The position numbers were made by a program, and so were the translations under genes. DNA of 64,000 nt from Pyralis farinalis (Eukaryota > Arthropoda > Insecta > Lepidoptera > Pyralidae), in NCBI GenBank assembly GCA_947507595.1, contig OX382277.1, positions 19,267,198-19,331,197 of the forward strand, read 5' to 3'. Positions 9,601-18,975 of the stretch are shown in pieces. How positions within the stretch are numbered: position 1 is the stretch's first letter; every line of letters begins with the position of its first letter. The notes below the pieces were generated by a model that saw nothing but the letters and a program-made list of their open reading frames with translations, was not told the DNA's origin and ran no database searches.

Positions 9601-11345
9601 TAGACGGAAGGCTTGCAAGCCTTCAGTCTGGAAACCATGCGTTCTGGTCGCTCGCTAAAGCTACCGAGGGAGACTTTTGTCAGTCGTCCATGCCACCATT
9701 GCAAAAACTGGATGACAGTCTAGCCTATAGGCTAAAGAGAAAGCCGATTTACTGGGTAATCTCTTTGCCTCTAACTCGACTTTGAATGACGGGGGAGCTG
9801 TACCACGCACCATCCCAAGGTTCAGTAGCTCAATGCCGGAAATGTCGGCGGGCTTGCTCTCTTTCGACATTCATAATTCGAGTGGGCCAGATGGCATACC
9901 AGCAGTGGTGCTAAAGCTGTGCTAACGCGCTTTTTCGTGCTTTCGTACTCCACTGGGCAAATCCCGTCTTCGTGAAAGACCGCCAATGTGCACCGGTGCC
10001 CAAAAAGGGCGATAGATCAGATCCTATCGAATTACAGACCTATTGCTGTAACCTCCCTTCTCGCCAAGGTGATGGAGCGTGTGATAAACACACGACTAAT
10101 GACATGCCTAGAGGATCACGACTTGATCAGCGACCGTCAATACGGCTTTCGCCACGGTCCTTCGTCACCAGCTGAAGAAGAACATCTAGTGTTTCTTACA
10201 CATGGCTGGACGGCGATTTAGAGTCAAGGTCAGGCATTGACTGTCAGCCTAGATGGCAAAGCCGTTCGATCGGGTCTGGCATTGAAGTCTTCTATCGAAG
10301 TAACCATCGTACCGTCAGCCCGAGGGTTTGTGCAAATGGGTTGCCAGCTTCTTATCCAGCCGACGCATAAAAGCCTGCATTGTCCCCGACGTTGTTTCTA
10401 CTCCATATTAATGATATGTTGTCAATCGACAGCATTTATTGTTATGCTAGCATCCCTCGTTTCCATACTGGAGGAAAGCCGCGTTAAAGTTGTGTCTGAA
10501 ATGGAGGGTACTTTGTGTAAAATATCTGTTCAAGCGATAGAACTTGGTCCAATGCAACCCTATTAAGACACAAGTCTGCGCGTTCACCGCTAGGAAAACC
10601 CCATTTGCTGTGCTCTCCCAATTCCCAGAACACGCCGCTCACAATTACTATGAGCATTGGGATTCTCGGTGTCGCGATCCAGCGATGTTCAGTATCGAGC
10701 TCACCTGGAGAAGAATGTGAAGCTGTCGTACAAGAAACTCGGTGTGCTCAACTGAGCCAAACAGTACTTCAGCTCGGGTCAAAGACTTATGATATACAAG
10801 TCCCACGTCAGACCGCATATGGAGTACTGTAGCGTGTAGCATTGGGCGGGAGCACCTGGGTTCCAGCTAAGACCTTGTGACTCTGTGCAGAGACGGGTTG
10901 TGAGGATTATCGATGATCCTGAACTCATACACGGTATTGCCATATTGCCATTGAGTTTGAGAAGAGATTTCGCCTCCTTTTGCGTGTTTTACTGATTGTA
11001 TAATGGGTTGTTTTCTGAGGACTTGTTCGATATTATGCCAACAGCCTCGTTTTATAATCCTACAGCTCGCCGGCGACTGGGAGTTCATCCTCAAACACTG
11101 GAACCGCAATGGTCGCGTATTGAGCAGTTCCAGAGAAGTTTTCTACCGAGAACTATTAAGTTGTGGAATGAGCTCCCTGCCGAGGTTTTCCCAAGGGACT
11201 GCAGTATGGAGTTCTTCAAGAAAGGCGTGAAGAGGTTCTTACAGAGTCGGCAACGCAAGAGTGACTTTGGTGTTGCAAATGTCCATAGGCAACGGTAACT
11301 ACTTTTCATCAGGCAGGCAGTACGCTTGTTTGCCACTTTAGTGGT
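9576..11345 (+). pseudogene. LINE-A, decayed non-LTR reverse transcriptase
   Basis: Relics in order, in shifting frames: ARLLDGRLASLQSG; SSGPDGIPAVVLK; CPKR then SNYRPIAVTSLLAKVMERVI and DRQYGFRHG (RT fingers, about 9990-10160); a weak YADD-region relic near 10430; TPLTITMSIGILGV; YKSHVRPHMEYCS near 10795-10835; RRLGVHPQTLEPQWSR and FLPRTIKLWNELPAEVFP near 11070-11190; then SMEFFKKGVKRFL. At least six frame changes make it non-functional. The 3' end runs through GGCAACGGTAACTAC, CATCAGGCAGGC and TTTGCCACTTTAGTGGTA to an A-run. 5'-truncated: no endonuclease is seen. The same 3' end occurs alone at 17545-17684 and forms the SINE-A tail. Jockey/CR1-group placement is tentative. Confidence 0.8.
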
Positions 11346-11351
11346 ATAAAA

Positions 11352-11650
11352 AAAGCCTATGAACGCTTGCAACACATTAAGTATCTATCGGGCGATGACA
11401 CCTCTATTGTTAACACAGCGACTCCTTATGAGCTTACTGGTGACCTCACTCACTCGCAGGATTACAACGACTCTCCAGGGGTTGTTATTCGGCTGCTGTT
11501 TTCTATAAGATGGAGGTACTTCTCTAGATGGGCTGCTTTAATGCGCCTTGTTATTGCCCTATTGTGCGCATACAAGTGTTTGGGAAAAGAACGCTAAAGC
11601 GTTTATGTGAAAGTAGCGTCACTAACCATTGCGACACCGAACTCAACAAA
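11352..11650 (-). mobile_element. SINE-A, diverged copy
   Basis: Minus-strand SINE-A lying directly at the A-rich end of LINE-A. Blocks seen: GCCTATGAACGCTTGCAACA, CTTACTGGTGACCTCAC, GGATGGGCTGCTTTAATGCGC-like sequence, and a worn tRNA-like head ending near ACCATTGCGACACCGAACTC. The B-box region is lost. Confidence 0.7.
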
Positions 11651-12403
11651 ACTAGCAAAAGGTTTGTTTTTTGGCCTTGTGTATTTCTTTAAACGTAGCC
11701 ACGTACAATATCTAATAATATGAATACATGATTGTCGTTTTCATTGTATTATTTAGTACAATGTGTCTCTTGTTTCCAGGAATACGAATCGAATACTTTG
11801 TGGTACATAAACATGAAATTACAATGAAAACGCTTCTAATAATAAATAAATATAAATAAGTAAACATAAATAAGTAAATTTTCCATAACTTTCATACTTT
11901 TTGATTCGTAACTTACCTAAAGGTCAGCCGTACATTCTGTTTTTATTCGCTAAGTTTCCGGACAATATACCTACGTCACATGTTAGGGCGTGTGTACACA
12001 GATCAGTTAATAGGTATCGCGCTAGGCGCGGTCCCTCCACCGCCACTAAAATCAGGACTCCCCGAGTTACAGTTATTGCTCTTTTACAGCCCTTTCAAAG
12101 TTTATTACGGCACCAAATTCCACCGCGCTGGCGATGGCGGTGCGCTCAATGCTCACCGCCTAGACTGGAGCTCGCCTTATGTTTATTTTAGAAAACTCCA
12201 TTGGTAAACAGATGCGTGCTATTACAGACCCGTTGCCAAATTTGGTTTGGTTTTCGTTTTTGTGGTTGTAGGCTCACTACTTAATGAAAACTAGCTGTTA
12301 CACGATCCTCAATTTTCATGCAATATAAAAGTGTTCGCGGATTTTTACTGAATGGCTTCAGAAGAAACTTAGCTATGTAGTAAAGTTAATCTATCTATAA
12401 CTT
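11651..12403. other. Unassigned, with AT-rich tract and a GC-rich patch
   Basis: AATAAATAT-like simple sequence lies around 11840-11885. A GC-rich patch at 11990-12180, with repeated CCGCC/GGCGG words, carries two overlapping frames of 75-96 codons without recognisable motifs. I cannot assign it. Confidence 0.4.
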
Positions 12404-12615
12404 GACTTCGAATCCCTTGCTGGGTAGGCAGAGAGTACTTAGCGCCACATGACTCGTTCCTTACACACCTTTCTCGCTTCCTTAACATTCACAGCTCTTC
12501 CATACACTCGTGTCGGTTTGAACTCTTGACGTCGCCTCCTGATAAAACACGATCAATTTGGTCATGTTAGGTTTTGGCCTTCCTCGTCTTCTACATCCTT
12601 CTACTTTCACGTTCT
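12404..12615 (-). mobile_element. LINE-R 3' fragment
   Basis: Minus-strand LINE-R tail: GGGTAGGCAGAGAG, then ACACGATCAATTTGGTCAT, and the GAGGAAGGCC region of the C-terminal coding end. No intact frame. Confidence 0.65.
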
Positions 12616-12651
12616 AAAGTTAATCTAGTTATGCAATAAATTCTATATCTA

Positions 12652-12770
12652 TATTTTCAAGCCAGGTCTCTTTTGGAGTAGGCACAGAGAACCGCGTGCC
12701 GTAAAACGCCATCCTTCCACACGTCGGTCGCTTCTATAACTTCATAGCCCTTTTTATGCACTCGTAGATG
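12652..12770 (-). mobile_element. LINE-R 3' tail fragment
   Basis: A second minus-strand tail beginning TTCAAGCCAGGTC and GTAGGCACAGAGAACCG. It ends just before the hairpin at 12778. Together with the plus-strand copy at 12808 it makes a head-to-head pair. Confidence 0.6.
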
Positions 12771-12777
12771 AGAAGAG

Positions 12778-12832
12778 AACCGCGTTTATTCTACTCGCAT
12801 GCTCTCTGCATGCGAGTAGAATAAACGCGGTT
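12778..12832. repeat. Perfect hairpin at the 5' end of a truncated LINE-R copy
   Basis: Arms 12778-12802 and 12808-12832 are 25-nt perfect reverse complements with a 5-nt loop (TCTCT). The right arm is LINE-R sequence, matching the AAGCATGAAAGTAAAATAAA region near 58620. The left arm is an inverted copy of that truncated start. Same geometry as the hairpin at 3287. Confidence 0.85.
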
Positions 12833-13018
12833 GAGATGCGATAATTGCACAAAAGTGATGGCATAACGCTTGCTCACCGCGTTCGGAACCGTAAGACAAT
12901 GACATTGTTTAGATAAGAAAAGGCATGGTCCGTTGGTTCGGACATGTAAGAAGAATGACGAAACAGATACACGAAAGTGCAAAGGTGTAAAAGCCGAGTA
13001 AGACCTTCGTCTTATCCG
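12808..13018 (+). mobile_element. LINE-R 3' coding fragment
   Basis: Plus-strand relic of the LINE-R C-terminus: sequence for an E-M-R-x-L-like segment, GGCATAACGCTTGCTCACC, then GGTCCGTTGGTTCGGACATG (WFGHV region) and AATGACGAAACAGAT. Not coding any more. Confidence 0.65.
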
Positions 13019-13117
13019 AAGGTTATGTTTGGAATCTCAAGAACCCGCCAATGTTATAATAATCACCTTTCTTTGAAATCCGTTTCGAAGTTTATACACG
13101 TGATGCCTGAAATAAAT

Positions 13118-13171
13118 CGGTTAAATAGTCCGGTCAAAGAACTTGGGTTCTTTGACCGGTCTATTTAACCG
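13118..13171. repeat. Near-perfect hairpin before family C copy
   Basis: Arms 13118-13142 and 13147-13171 (25 nt) pair with one mismatch around a 4-nt loop (TTGG). The sequence is unrelated to the LINE-R hairpins but the dimensions match. A copy of family C follows directly. Confidence 0.8.
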
Positions 13172-13520
13172 TTCCCAACGCGGCCTGCGCTCCAGGATTT
13201 TACTTCCTTCGCCTGCCATTATTCTCTTGGCAGATGTGAGTCGCTTAAGATTACTTGAGCTTGCTAACTTTTGAGAACTATGTCGATAAATTTAGGCCTC
13301 CAGGGGGGAGCGTCGATTTTCTTGTACCGGATTCTATTCTGCAGAAGAGATAGAAACCGGTAACTCTAGTTACAAGTTATTCCGTTTTCTAATCCATTAG
13401 GATTAGCGATGTCCTTTACTTGAATCTAAGGATTTGGCGAAGATACTTTGATATGGAGCGACTGCCATCAAACATTAACAGCCCAGAAGGTAATCAGATT
13501 TTTCTTAGGTTAGGTTACTT
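13147..13520 (+). repeat. Dispersed family C, copy 1
   Basis: Shares with 20271-20560 an ordered series of blocks: TTCCGTTTTCTAATCCATTA, GGATTAGCGATGTCC, a GGCGAAGA block, GGAGCGACTGCCATCA and TTTCTTAGGTT. No open frame of note. The 5' parts of the two copies differ, and both are preceded by a hairpin. This fits 5'-truncated copies of one retroelement, whose identity I cannot give. Downstream (13540-13640) holds TCTTCACGATGTTTTCCTAC, a motif I recall as common in lepidopteran repeats. Confidence 0.5.
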
Positions 13521-13777
13521 ATCTTTCAAAATATATCGGATTTCTTCACGATGTTTTCCTACATCGCCAAGCAAGTGATAAATACAAATATATCCGAAAA
13601 CACGAATTTAGTGGTACCAAGGGCCAAGCATTTAGTAGGCTGTTTTTTTTATCCATTAGGCTATCACTGCACTTTAATTGAAATATGAACATGAAAATAA
13701 TTTAATTATTCAAAACTCGACGCACTCTATCTCTTAGGGTAACCCCGAGTATGTATATATTTTTTTGTAATCTATAC

Positions 13778-14366
13778 ATCTATACATATAAATAAAATTG
13801 AAGTATCTGTCTGTGATTTCAAAATAAAGCTTTTATCTTAAGCTCATATTGGTATTTTCACGTTACCAAAGCCTAAATACGCATTTTTAACTTTTGTCTG
13901 TCTGTTTGTCCGGGCTAATCTTCAAAATGGCTGAACCAATTTTGACGGGACTTTCACTGGTAGGCAGAGGACTGTTCAGAGCAGAATTTAGGGTACTTTT
14001 TAGCCCGTAAATATTTAGGGTTCCTGCGTAAAAAATGAAAAACTGTTAAAATTAGGGGGAAATATCTTCCCCTTCGGGGGACTTTGTAATTTTATTTTTG
14101 TTATTTTCACAGAATACGTATTTTATGTGACATAAAATAACTACGCATGTTTTATGTAACAAAAATAAAATAAATATACGTTGCCTCCCGTAAAGGTCAA
14201 ATAGATGGCTATGTATGAAAATTTAATCGCTCTATGATTGCATCTACGACCCTGAACTTTGTTTTTTTTTTAAACATTTCAATTTCAATTTCAGGTCGAC
14301 AGAGAAATAAAGTCTCCTAAAAGCCCAAATCTAATGCTTGCGAAGCCGCGGGCTTCAGCTAGTTAA
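13778..14366 (+). mobile_element. Helitron-like non-autonomous element
   Basis: Starts with ATACATATAAATAAAATTGA and a GTCTGTCTGTTTGTCCGGGC stretch. It ends with GCGAAGCCGCGGGCTTCAGC followed by TAGTTAATA. That gives a short hairpin (GCCGCGGGC) before a CTAGT terminus, the usual plan of Lep1-type Helitrons. No target duplication is apparent, as expected for Helitrons. Relatives: 20881-21047 and 47622-47797. Confidence 0.5.
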
Positions 14367-14747
14367 TAATAATAAAAAACAGGGTAATTGTAATGTTCTT
14401 TGGATCTGTATTCGATATCAATATTGTTGGCGAGCTGATACATGGATACCTATACGTCAGTGAACTAATCCCGCAGCGCGACGTCAACCGCCAGGCGAAT
14501 TGCATTAATCAATTGTCAGAGCACGTATTGCCTAATATATCTCCAGTTATGTCGCTGTCATAGCTCGGGTACTGGGGTACGGTTACAACATGTCCTAGAT
14601 TGAAAGTCTGTAGGAGGATAAGTTTGAGGCATACATATGCTACATTGATTGTGATTTTAAGTTTTTGTCATTTGTAGTCAAAGGAGAAAAGATTTCTGGC
14701 CGATGAGATTTTATGGTTTTAAAGTGCTCTTTTTCCGCGAGAATGCT
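14367..14747. other. Unassigned stretch
   Basis: Single-copy looking sequence with no coding motif or recognised repeat. Confidence 0.5.
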
Positions 14748-15131
14748 GACGAGCTCGGTGGTTCAATAGTGAATGACGCGACTTTGACACCAACGCTCGT
14801 GGGTTCGATTCCCATAAAAGACAAACATTTGTGTGCATGAACATGTCTGTTTGTCTTTGTTTGGATGTTTTAAGAGAGGTAGGGCGCATCAAAGCAGGCC
14901 GTCTGGGGAAGTACCTCCACCTCACTCAAAATCGCAGCCAAATAACATCTCCCTAGAGGGTTGTTGTGTTCCTGCGTGTGAGTTAGGTCACCAGTAAGCT
15001 CCTGAAGAGTTGCTGTGTAAGCAGCAGGCATCGCGTGAGTGATACTTAATATATTACAAGTATAGGCTACGGTAACTGTTTTACATCAGGTGGGCCGTAT
15101 GCTTGTATGCCTCCCGACGTTGTATAAAAAA
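14748..15131 (+). mobile_element. SINE-A, near full length
   Basis: Best complete copy. tRNA-like head from GACGAGCTCGGTGG with a B-box-like GGGTTCGATTCCC at about 14804. Then CATGAACATGTCTG, AGAGGTAGGGCGCATCAAAG, GGAAGTACCTCC, GGTTGTTGTGTTCCTGCG and GGTCACCAGTAAGCTC. The 3' end has GGCTACGGTAACTG, CATCAGGTGGGCCGTATGC, CTCCCGACGTTGTAT and a short A-run. The head would serve as an internal Pol III promoter. The tail resembles the LINE-A 3' end. Confidence 0.85.
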
Positions 15132-15392
15132 ATCTGTTAATTTTCAAAATGTTATTATGAGCGCAGCACCTCATCTGAATTTCGTAAGACGTTAGTTCCC
15201 GAAAACGTAAAGTGGGGATGAATTTTTTTATTTCTCGCCCATCCCATGGTCTAGGGAGTCGTGAGATAGGGTTTTCGACACATTTTTCGATATAATGATC
15301 CGTTTGCGAAATATTTATATTAAAAGTGTAAATTTTTGTTAGACTCAAGTGACTTTAACTCTAGACTCAAGTTTTATATAACCTACGTTGTG
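15132..15392. other. Unassigned stretch
   Basis: No recognised element. A 93-codon minus-strand frame partly overlaps SINE-A and looks like chance. Confidence 0.45.
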
Positions 15393-15755
15393 TGCTTCCA
15401 ATTAGTTCATGCGAATGAATATGCCATATGGCTCCCAACCACTACCGTTGATATTAAAGTAGTTATTTATCAAATTACCCAACACTACATACAAATTGGA
15501 CTTTTACAAAATGATGCCTATACCAGAGGGAGACTTTGTACAAAACTCGTCTGCGTGGGTACCTCTGTCTCATCTATTTCTACCGCCAAGCAGCTATATT
15601 TGTTTAGCTGTGTTCCAGTTTGATGGGCGAGATATGGCAGAGAAATTACTGGACACTGTAACGAAACAGCCTTAGGTCAAAAGATTGCCAGCGCGCGAGT
15701 AACATCCCCGTGGTAGTGCGAGCGTCAATAGGCCGCGGTGACCGCTTACGTTTGT
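15393..15755 (+). repeat. Dispersed repeat, probable LINE 3' UTR family D
   Basis: Blocks include AATTAGTTCATGCG, CCAACCACTACCGTTGA, GGACTTTTACAAAATGATGC, TACCGCCAAGCAGC and GTGTTCCAGTTTGATGGG. The first three recur in order at 24155-24320. I associate this block order with a common lepidopteran LINE 3' UTR, but no coding part is attached here. The 95-codon open frame at 15336-15623 is therefore not a real gene. Confidence 0.45.
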
Positions 15756-15759
15756 GTTC

Positions 15760-16085
15760 AACATAACAACCCTCCAGGGAATTGTTATATGGCTTCAGTT
15801 TTCCGTGAGGTAGTAATGTCACTCACTCGCCTAAACACAGCAACCGTCCAGGGAATTGTTATTTGGCTGTAGATTTCTGTGAGGTGGTAACGTCACTCAC
15901 TCGCATGAACAAACAAGCAAAGGATCACCCAATTTAAACCGGTCACTGTAGCTGTTTACGCTTGGAATACATTAAGTATGCCTTGCGTATTGCCACCTCT
16001 ACTGCTAACACGGCAACTCCTTAGGAGCTTACTCGTGAAGTCTCTCAGATGAACACAACAGGGAGTTGTTATTTAATGATGCCAG
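15760..16085 (-). mobile_element. Rearranged SINE-A with 74-bp tandem duplication
   Basis: Two adjacent 74-bp units (15760-15833 and 15834-15907) of the SINE-A middle repeat in tandem, each with CCAGGGAATTGTTAT and GTCACTCACTCGC, diverged at several sites. A separate tail and body part follows at about 15945-16085 (GAATACATTAAGTATGCC, AACTCCTTAGGAGCTTACTC). No head is present. Confidence 0.65.
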
Positions 16086-16339
16086 AGAAGTATAACTTCT
16101 CACGCCCGTACATAAGTACACGCACCTATTTTTTTTCACTGATTTTTTTTTACTTTTTCATTTACTACACTTATCAAAATTATAATCTTTATATTCGGAA
16201 ATTTAATATTTTTACAGTAGCTTAAAATGATAGGTATGAAAAGTACTTTAATATGTAGGAAATTTGTTGTTTATTAACAAAGTTACACATTTGATACAAA
16301 AAAAAAATTCTTTTTAGCCATCTTTACGAATTTGTAGTT
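16086..16339. other. Unassigned AT-rich stretch
   Basis: AT-rich, with T- and A-runs; nothing recognised. Confidence 0.45.
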
Positions 16340-16500
16340 AAAGTAAGTAAGTAGGTAGGGCGGCGGCGGCGGTGCGTGCGTGGGCGCGGGCTGTATTACG
16401 CACGGCATAGCCACGACTGGCGCGCCTTTAGCAGCGATAAATTTTGTCAGTGCGTGCGTGCGACGACGCATACGTACGCGCACGCATACAAACCGTGTTC
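16340..16500. repeat. GC-rich tract with GGC and TGCG simple repeats
   Basis: A sharp change of composition: GTAAGTAAGTAGGTAG leads into GGCGGCGGCGGCGG, then repeated TGCG/CGCACG words and many CpGs for about 150 bases inside AT-rich DNA. Frames of about 66 codons on both strands are Arg/Ala-rich by composition only. It could be an expanded microsatellite or a small CpG-rich regulatory patch. Confidence 0.5.
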
Positions 16501-16606
16501 GATGCGTATGTATGAAGATATCGTACTTATTTGATTTTACTATGCTAACCCTAACTGAGCTGCCTTTTAATATTAATGACTAAATCGATGCGTAAGGTTC
16601 GTATTT

Positions 16607-16836
16607 AGGGTTCCGTACCCAAAGGGTAAAACAGAACCCTATTACTGAGGCTCCGCTGTCCGTCCGTCCGTCTGTCACCAGGCTGTATCTCTTGAACCGC
16701 GATAGTTAGACAGTTGACATTTTCACAGATGATGTATTTCTGTTGCCGCTATAACAACAAATACTAAAAAATAGAATAAAATAAATATTTAAGGGGGCTC
16801 CCACACAACAAACGTGAATTTTTTGCTCATTTTTAG
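16607..16836 (+). mobile_element. Repeat E, copy 1 (5' half)
   Basis: AGGGTTCCGTACCCAAAGGG, a TCCG microsatellite, CAGGCTGTATCTCTTGAACC, TTTTCACAGATGATGTATTT, GCCGCTATAACAACAAATAC, and TAAGGGGGCTCCCA near the end. It stops where copy 2 begins. Confidence 0.75.
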
Positions 16837-17134
16837 GGTTCCGTACCCAAAGGGTAAAACGGAACCCTATTACTGAGGCTCCGCTGTCCATCCGTCCGTC
16901 CGTCCGTCCGTCCGTCTGTCACCAGGCTGTATCTCATGAACCGTGATACCTAGACAGTTGAAATTTTCACAGATGATGTATTGCTATTGCCGCTATAACA
17001 ACAAATACTAAAATATAGAATAAAATAAATATTTAAGGGGGCTCCCATACAACAAACGTGATTTTTTTTGCCGTTCTTATAGATAATGGTACGGAACCCT
17101 TCGTGCGCGAGTCCGACTCGCACTTGGCCGATTT
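16837..17134 (+). mobile_element. Repeat E, copy 2
   Basis: Same blocks as copy 1 with a longer TCCG run (about 16878-16917), then joined to the true 3' end ATAATGGTACGGAACCCTTC, GAGTCCGACTCGCAC, TTGGCCGATTTTT. The middle unit present in the minus-strand copy is missing. Confidence 0.75.
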
Positions 17135-17195
17135 TTGCTTGATATTGATAACGTCAACAGTCTACCTGTTGTCGTTATCAATATCAAACAAAAAT
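17131..17195. repeat. Hairpin at the 5' end of a truncated repeat E copy
   Basis: Arms 17131-17160 and 17166-17195 (30 nt) pair with two mismatches around a 5-nt loop (TCTAC). The right arm is internal repeat E sequence (compare CCGTTATCAATAACGAGC near 18042 on the minus-strand copy). The left arm is an inverted copy of it placed straight after copy 2's end. Confidence 0.8.
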
Positions 17196-17383
17196 GAGCA
17201 TTGCTTGAAATATTCACAGAATATTTAGTGAAATATTCACTATAAGAATAAATAATTAAAATAAAATAAAACAAGTATTTAAGGGGGGCTCCCATACAAC
17301 AAACGTGATTTTTTTGCTGTTTTTATAGATAATGGTACGGAAACCTTCGTGCGCGAGTCCGACTCGCGCTTGGCCGATTTTTT
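17166..17383 (+). mobile_element. Repeat E, copy 3 (5'-truncated)
   Basis: Begins inside the element at the hairpin and continues through AATATTCACAGAATATTTAG, AAGGGGGGCTCCCATACAAC, GATAATGGTACGG and GAGTCCGACTCGCGCTTGGC to a T-run. It supplies the 3' half missing from copy 1. Confidence 0.75.
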
Positions 17384-17544
17384 ATTACGTCTATGGCCGG
17401 TAGTCGAATTACGCGCGGTCCATTGCGTGATGGACGATATTATCGCATCGGTTCACATAGAACCTTTTGTTGTGAAACATTACGTCTGTCTCTGAACTGC
17501 ACCGCATCGCATCGATTTTTGGTGCAGCATTCAAAAGAGCTCGG

Positions 17545-17684
17545 AAGGCGTGAAGAGGTTTTTACAGGGTCAGCAACGCATGAGCGACACCCCTGGTGTT
17601 GCAAATGTCCATGGGATACGGTAACTCCTTACCATCAGGCAGGCCGTACGCTTGATTGCCACCTTAGTGGTATATAAAAAAAGG
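17545..17684 (+). mobile_element. LINE-A 3' end, short copy
   Basis: GGAAGGCGTGAAGAGG through GTGTTGCAAATGTCCATGGG, ACGGTAACTCCTTACCATCA, GGCAGGCCGTACGCTTGATT and CCACCTTAGTGGTATA to an A-run. Matches 11215-11350 and encodes only the last residues of ORF2. The flanking 17395-17540 part is unassigned and richer in CpG. Confidence 0.75.
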
Positions 17685-17857
17685 ACGTTAATCGATTTTG
17701 TATGCCCGACCGATTTATATACTGATGCTCTCAGTCGTGCGATTGTGAATTCTTTTCCACCGAGTTAGCTCTTTTCGTACTATTTCGTTGAGTCTCACAA
17801 TAGATATGTGGCATTATTTTTTATATACTACGTATAAATAAAATAATAATAATAATA

Positions 17858-18296
17858 AAAAATCGGCCAAGTGCGAGTCGGACTCGCACACGAAGGGTTC
17901 CGTACCATTATCTATAAAACGGCAAAAAAAAAAACACGTTTGTTGTATGGGAGCTCCCCTTAAATATTTGTTTTATTTTAATTTAATTATTTATTCTTAA
18001 AGTGAATATATAACTAAATATTCTATGAATATTTCATGTTGCCGTTATCAATAACGAGCAAAAATGAGAAAAAAAATCATGTTTGTTGTATGGGAGCCCC
18101 CTTAAATATTTATTTTATTCTATTTTTTAGTATTTGTTGTTATAGCGGCAACAGAAATACATCATCTGTGAAAATTTCAACTGTCTAACTATCACGGTTC
18201 ATGAGATACAGCCTGGTGACAGACGGACGGACGTACGGACAGCGGAGCCTCAGCAATAGGGTTCCGTTTTACCCTTTGGGTACAGAACCCTAAAAA
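17858..18296 (-). mobile_element. Repeat E, longest copy, inverted
   Basis: About 440 bp on the minus strand. It shows the full order: TTCTGTACCC and the TCCG tract, TTTTCACAGATGATGTATTT, a first GGGGGCTCCCATACAACAAA unit, the GTTATTGATAACGG middle, a second GGGGAGCTCCCATACAACAA unit, then GAGTCCGACTCGCAC and TTGGCCGATTTTTT. The 3' end runs into a TTA simple repeat (17835-17857 on the plus strand). A T-rich end with a simple tail suggests copying through RNA. No coding capacity or known head is seen. Confidence 0.7.
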
Positions 18297-18298
18297 CA

Positions 18299-18679
18299 AG
18301 GTCAGGAGGCATGCAAGTACATAGCCCACTTGAAGTAAAGCGGTTACCGTAGCCTATAAACGCTTGCAACTCATTTAAGTATCACTCGTGCGATGCCACC
18401 TCTGCTGCTAACTGCCAGCAACTCCTTAGAAGCTGTCTGGTGACCTCACTCGCTCTCAAGAACACAAAACTGTCCAAGGAGTTGTTATTTGGCTGCAGTT
18501 TTCTGTGAAGAGGAGGTACTTTGCCAAACGGACTGCTTTGAGGCGCCCACTCTTAAAATCACGCAAACCAAGACAAACGGTCATGTCCATACACACAAGT
18601 GTTTGTCCTGTGTGGTAATCGAACCCACGAGAGTTCGTGTCAATGTAGCGTTACTAACCATTGCGCCATCGAGCTCGTC
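18299..18679 (-). mobile_element. SINE-A, near full length
   Basis: Complete minus-strand copy abutting repeat E: tail AGGAGGCATGCAAGTAC, TAAAGCGGTTACCGTAGCC, body, and the tRNA-like head with B-box complement GGTAATCGAACCCACGAG, ending GCGCCATCGAGCTCGTC. Confidence 0.85.
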
Positions 18680-18975
18680 AAAACATTGAGTGGTATCAGT
18701 TTTGTCTCTCTCTCTCTGAACATTTCAAAACGTAATTTTAACCAATACGGAAATCTACATTTATTAGAATTTGGCAGGTAATTCATGAAATTACAGCGGA
18801 TTGAAGAATATTGCAATGGAAATCTCATCCCTTTATAGTTATTTGTGCAACAAGTGAGCAAAGTTGTCTTTTTTGCAGTCCCATCTTTAAGTTATGATTT
18901 AAGAGCTAGAGTGGTAACACAGAATTGAATCACATGCGTAGCGATTGATTGTAATATTCACTCTTATCTATATAT
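18680..18975. other. Unassigned stretch
   Basis: CT-rich run near 18705-18718; otherwise nothing recognised. Confidence 0.45.

Noticed and set aside
11980..12207. Two overlapping frames in a GC-rich patch as a host exon
   Set aside because: No splice sites of quality, no motif, and composition alone explains the open frames.
14760..14815. tRNA gene (A-box and B-box present); same at 18630, 19190, 36200, 37560 and 50950
   Set aside because: The same head recurs with common 3' bodies, A- or ATTTA-rich tails and target duplications; no cloverleaf can be closed. These are SINE heads.
16380..16583. Arg/Thr-rich open frames on both strands
   Set aside because: Explained by GC-rich simple repeats.
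16596..18300. CRISPR-like spaced direct repeats
   Set aside because: Repeats are long, diverged, partly inverted and match a dispersed mobile element; the window is eukaryotic.
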